A stretch of 64,000 nt of DNA from Prinsepia uniflora (taxonomy: Eukaryota; Streptophyta; Magnoliopsida; Rosales; Rosaceae): contig CM064872.1 of assembly GCA_032719365.1 (NCBI GenBank), positions 49,088,252 through 49,152,251 on the forward strand, written 5' to 3'. The notes under the pieces are model-generated. The model was not told the origin of the DNA and did not search any database. It worked only from the letters and a program-made list of their open reading frames with translations. Made by a program: the position numbers and the translations under genes. Below, one piece after another: positions 59,687 through 64,000 of this stretch; position 1 is the first letter of the stretch, and every line of letters begins with the position of its first letter.

Positions 59687-60285
59687 TGAAGCCCACGCGC
59701 GGCATTGTTCATCGCCCTTGTCATCGGTCAAACCTGGTCTAGACCGGTTCAAACCGATTCCCTACAACTCGATCCAATCCGAATCGGCGTTCCCGGTTCT
59801 CCCCATTTTTCGATGTTTTTCAATCCTTTTAATTCATATGCCTTCATCTGGACCTAATTAGAAGTTTTATGGGTTTAAAAACACAAAACACAGACTGGAA
59901 GCTCACCTTTAATGATTGAACAGCAAGCTCGACTTTTGTGCTATGTTCCCAGCCATTCCAACCACCCATTTCCTTCGAAAATGATCCCCACAGAGTCACC
60001 TTGGTTCCTAGGTCACGTTAGAATCAATAGAAACTCAAAACAGATCGTCAAAACCAAGATTCCAAATTTGGGTCAAACACGGGTTACAGGTTTTACCTCC
60101 GCCGTGGGTCCCCGCCGTGTTCCGTCATCCCATCTGTCCCTTCGTTCTCAATCCTTCACTCACGGTCTCTCAGTGATTACAGAAGATGTTAGGGCAATAA
60201 GGTGGTATGTCCTTGTGTGTTTGTTTAGGAAGGATGGTGGTGCATGGTTTTGGAGAAGAAGGAGATGAAATTTGATGATGATGAT
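59687..60285 (-). repeat. LTR F, right part (truncated)
   Basis: It continues from 50927 after removal of element G and one TGAAG copy. It follows LTR C in order until about 60285, where it switches to LTR E-like sequence. The end is approximate. Confidence 0.6.
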
Positions 60286-61149
60286 AGTCCAATCCTGGCC
60301 ACCTTTTTCGATGTCGTTGGTGCCAATACGATAGTCCAATCCTCCCTAGGTGATCTATGGGTTCAAAATAGGGAAAACAAATCTAGAAATTACCTGTTCG
60401 ATCATGAACCTCATGGCCCAGTTTCCAGGCCTCCGTCCAGGCTGTTCCGCTGTCCTTAGTCTCTGATCTTGATCCTCCTCGACTCACAAGGATCCCATGA
60501 ACATCATCCAATCATCAGAACTCACCCAAAATGTAAAACTCAAAAATCCAAAATTTGAATTAAAATGGGTTCGAGCTTACCTGGATTTTTCGGTTTCCTT
60601 TGCCGTCCACGGCGGTCCTGCCGCCTCCCACAACGTCTCTCAATCCCTCACTCACCCTCAGCCACTCTCTTGGCCTCACACTGGATCAGAAGGGGGAAAG
60701 GGTTGGATTTTGGGGCGGGTTTTGGTTCGAACGCAACAGAAATGGAGTGGATATGCATGTATGTGGGGTGATAGGCAATGGATGAGTGACACTTGTCACT
60801 CATCCATTGGGCCTAGCAAAATATCTGGGCCTACTCAAGATAAAAGTCCACCTTTCTCGTAAAACGTGCAATAGTACCTGAAAATTTTTGTGACCCGTAA
60901 CTTTCTCGTTGAATGTCCGATTTCGATGTGCCGCATGTCTACGGACTCGTATCGACTCGATCTACATAATGGTCCTCGGCCCTCATGCATTGGACCTCCC
61001 GGGTCAAAAGTTAACTTTTTACCCTTGTTTAGGGGCAAAATCGTAATTTCGCCCTGAATGTTCGATAATTCTCGACTAATCCCCGATTATCCTGGCTAAT
61101 CCTCAATTTAACTATAATTAACCCCAAAAAATTGGGATGGGTCGTTACA
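60286..61149 (-). repeat. LTR E, right part
   Basis: It ends ...GGGTCGTTACA at 61149, followed by TCAAA, the partner of the duplication at 45975. It carries a degenerate shared LTR core near 60928-60972. Confidence 0.7.
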
Positions 61150-61244
61150 TCAAAAGTCAATATTTTTCCCTAACTAGGGGCAAAATGTACATTTTCACAT
61201 TTAATTTCCGAATTTACATTTTATTAAAAGTTCGGGATGTTACA
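61150..61244 (-). repeat. LTR D, right end
   Basis: TCAAAAGTCAATATTTTTCC... to ...GGGATGTTACA is the missing 5' end (LTR sense) of LTR D. It is followed by GAAAT and the resumed LINE. Confidence 0.75.
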
Positions 61245-62908
61245 GAAATCCTGAATTCCTATATTGTAGAGTCTAGTCAGTTTGTTAACTTTGATAACCA
61301 TGGTGTCTTTTTCAGTAGGGATATCTCCACTACTTGTCGTACTAGTTAATTTTCCTGGAATCTAATGTACTGAGGGTTTTGAGGCTCTTAGTTTACTTTG
61401 GCACTTCAGAGAAAAAGGTTTTCGAGCATACTAGATTGAGGATTGAGAACCATATACAAGGGTGGGCAGAACCATATCTCTATGAGGCTAGTAAAGAAGT
61501 CATTCTCAAATCTATTGCTACAACCATGCCTATTTATTCTATGTCATGTTTTCTTCTACTGATTATCGTGTGTCATGAAATTGTTTGTATCATGGCTGAT
61601 TTTTGGTAGGATAACACATGCAAGAAAACTAGGATCCATTAGGGTTCTTGGGAAAAACTGCCAAAGTCTAAACATGTTGGTGGTTTAAGTTTTATGGACT
61701 TGAGGTGATTCAATGTGAACATGTTTGCTAAGTTTGGATGTCGTGTCCTTATCAATCCTGATTCCATCCTTGCTAAGACCATACATGGGACCGAAGGTCA
61801 TCTTCTTACTACCAAAGAGGGGCGGGGCAGTTTTTGGGGTTAGAAGGGTATTGTGCAAGATTTACAAGTTCTGAATGATGTTCTTCGTTGGAGGAATGAG
61901 GACGGCTAGAATGCTTGCATCCTCTATGACCCTTGGTTAAACATGAAACGACCCTTCCTCATTCTCTCTCACCACTCACTTATGCCTCCCAAAGGTAATG
62001 GATCTCATTGATGGGGAAAGTAAGTATTGGGATAATGAGCTAGTTAATACTTTTTTCAATCCTAAAGGAGCTTGATGTGTGCTAGCCCTCACCCTTAGCT
62101 TTCTTGGATTCTCAGATAGGTACATATGGCATCATGTCAGAGATGTGAGTTATTATGTAAAGTATGGATATTATGTTGCTATGGAGTTGTTGAAAAATGG
62201 ATAATTTCAAAGGAAGCAGGTATGGGAGATTCTAGTGGTATGAGCTAGCAATTTGAGTTATTGGGTTCCCTCTGGTCCATTTGCATTGCCTCATAAAGAG
62301 TAAATGTTTTAGTAGAAGTGTTGCAAATAATTCTCGGGAGTGCATGCTAGCTTTGTGAAACGCCGGATCTTATTGGACATTATTTGCCCTCAATGTGGAG
62401 AAGAGGGGGAAACCTAGGTACATCCCTTCTTTAAACGTAAATATGCTAGGATATTCTAGTTTAGATGCTCTTTGCAAGTGGATATTGGATGTATTATGGT
62501 GAAGATTTTGTGTAGTGTTGGGAATACTTCTTGACGACTTTTAGCGGCATTGGGCAGCAGACCTTTGCTATGCAATTCCTTGTGTTTTAGACTGTGATGT
62601 ATATGGAATTGTCGTATTATGATATGCTATAGTATTATTGTTGTTGATCCCAACATTGCTTTTCATCTGATGATGAACAAGATTAGAGAGTTTAATGAGG
62701 TCAGCCAGCCTAAGCCTCCCTTGATACAATCAATCCCCATACTTTGATTGGTAGTAGAGTTAACAAGGGCTGAAGTAGACCCCCTAATGGTTTTGTGAAG
62801 ATGAACTATTATGGTGCTTTTTGCAAGGAGAGACGTCAAGGTGCTTATGGATGGGTACGTAGACCTTGGAATTTTCATTGTTGCAGGTAGAGGTGGCGAT
62901 ATCTCTTG
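61245..62908 (+). pseudogene. LINE RT thumb, zf-RVT and RNase H remnant
   Basis: It reads NSYIVESSQFVNFDNHGVFF, then IATTMPIYSMSCFLL (the PTY-MSCF block), a GG-SFMDLR-FN block near 61680 and a CPQCGEEGET..H zinc-finger-like (zf-RVT) pattern near 62385. An RNase H start (GFVKMNYDGAFC) lies near 62790. Stops and shifts are frequent. It is cut at 62909 by a B-family LTR. Confidence 0.75.
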
Positions 62909-64000
62909 TGTAACACCCCGGAAATTCGAGGATTCCCATATTGTACTTTAATGTGTGATTTGACGATTTTACCCTTGTGAATGGTATGGTCAATTGATGA
63001 CTTTTTGATTGATGAACTAAATGAACTTTGACCTATGACCGTGACGTAGTTCGGGACGTCACGAGTTCATAGACAGGTGGCACGTCCAATTCGGACGATC
63101 AGGGTAAAAGTTATGACTATCGGAAGTTCAGGGGCATTACCGTAATTTGGACTCTCGGGGAAAAATGTTGACTTTTCTTTTGACAACTAATTTTCAGTTG
63201 ACTCAAGGACCGTTGGGTAGGCCTCGACGTCCTGAGTCCGTAGACAGGCGGCACGCCGAAATCGGACTTCGTACGAGGAAGTTATGGTCAGAAACGTGAA
63301 TTCAGGAAGTTCGTGTCTCGATTTTCGTGTCGAATATTATATTCAGGAAATCTGATTGGAGGACACCTGGTGAGTGACAATTGTCACTCACCCATTGGCT
63401 AGATTGGATCAGATCCACTATTGGATTAATTAACATTTAAATCAGCTTTAAATTCCAGCCCTTGGATTGAAAACCCCTGATCTAATCTGAGCCCTTGATC
63501 TAATCTTGGAGATCAAATCTGGGCCGTCCGTTTCCTTCCCTCCATTTCTTTATAATTCCTACCCGAATCGTACACTCTGTCCATTTCGATCAAGCATCCC
63601 AGCTAATCACCCACTCACTGTGTCTGCGTATTGGGGGACTCCCTGGAGAGGCTGAGCGGCGGCAGTGATCACGGCGGAGGACGGCGGCGAGGAAGGAAGC
63701 AGGGGAAACCGTGACGGTTTTCAAACCCAGATTTTGGTAAATCCATTTCCCACGTTTAGTTTTATTTTTGATGGATCCTAATCGACTCTAGGGACTGCCA
63801 GGAACCTTCTGCGATTGAACTCGTGACCGGAGGAGCTCAGGGCGGTGACTAAACGGCGACGGAAACCGGTTCTGTTCTTCGAGGTAGGCCCTCGATCCTA
63901 TCGGTTTTTCTCCATTATATTTACACTGAACCAATCTATGGACTCAGACGAGTAGTTAGGAATTGAAAGGAACGAAAATGATCCAGAAATGAAGTTATGG
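62909..64000 (+). repeat. B-family LTR (right end outside window)
   Basis: It starts TGTAACACCCCGGAAATTCG as at 14118 and follows LTR B closely for the first 250 bp, including the shared core at 63041-63085 and a second module at 63205-63265. The left flank TCTTG (62904-62908) is the expected duplication. Whether it is a solo LTR or a full element cannot be seen. Confidence 0.82.

Overview
The window is nuclear DNA of a flowering plant, most likely a woody eudicot. The evidence is Tekay/Del-type chromovirus LTR retrotransposons, Cassandra elements with 5S-rRNA-like LTRs, an RNase H-bearing plant LINE, a BED-finger hAT transposon and a spliced plant-type FANCI gene. No species can be named from the sequence alone. 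One cellular gene was found; the rest is layered transposable elements and AT-rich spacers.

Left part (1-16958): two Ty3/gypsy Tekay-like elements on the + strand. Element A (1-9523; its 5' LTR is cut by the window edge) has LTRs that differ at about 16 positions plus one 12-bp indel. Its polyprotein is broken by a stop in the integrase and an altered protease active site. Element B has an uninterrupted 1477-residue Gag-Pol and its own 3' LTR, but its 5' LTR is reduced to a 14-bp tail after the end of A. A therefore appears to have inserted into B's 5' LTR, placing A's 3' LTR directly upstream of B's primer site and ORF.

Middle part (17520-29700): a complete hAT transposon (17520-22801) has a perfect 8-bp target duplication, 13-bp terminal inverted repeats, CCGAAC-rich subterminal arrays and a spliced transposase of about 719 residues that looks intact. 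Upstream of the transposase, on the opposite strand, it carries two exon-like pieces of the plant UMP synthase gene (OMP decarboxylase domain). Next to it lies FANCI (minus strand, 13 exons, 1388 codons before the stop), a DNA interstrand-crosslink repair gene that appears intact.

Right part (30300-64000): a complete Cassandra TRIM (30317-31100, TSD TAAAT) is followed by a decayed LINE whose pieces are scattered from 31441 to 62908. The LINE has been opened by Cassandra copies, by solo LTRs mostly on the minus strand, and by a deep nest: LINE > LTR D > LTR E > LTR F > full LTR element G. Most layers can be closed by matching 5-bp duplications (GAGAT/GAAAT for D, TCAAA for E, TGAAG for G). Element G has two 2786-bp LTRs about 1% apart around a strongly decayed internal region, which suggests a non-autonomous lineage moved in trans. 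The window ends inside a B-family LTR that starts at 62909.

Themes running through the window are a roughly 45-bp core shared by LTR families that otherwise differ, arrays of small LTR hairpins with compensatory base changes, and a bZIP-site (TGACGTCA) cluster in the A LTRs. Family names rest on recognised motifs and general knowledge; no database search was run.
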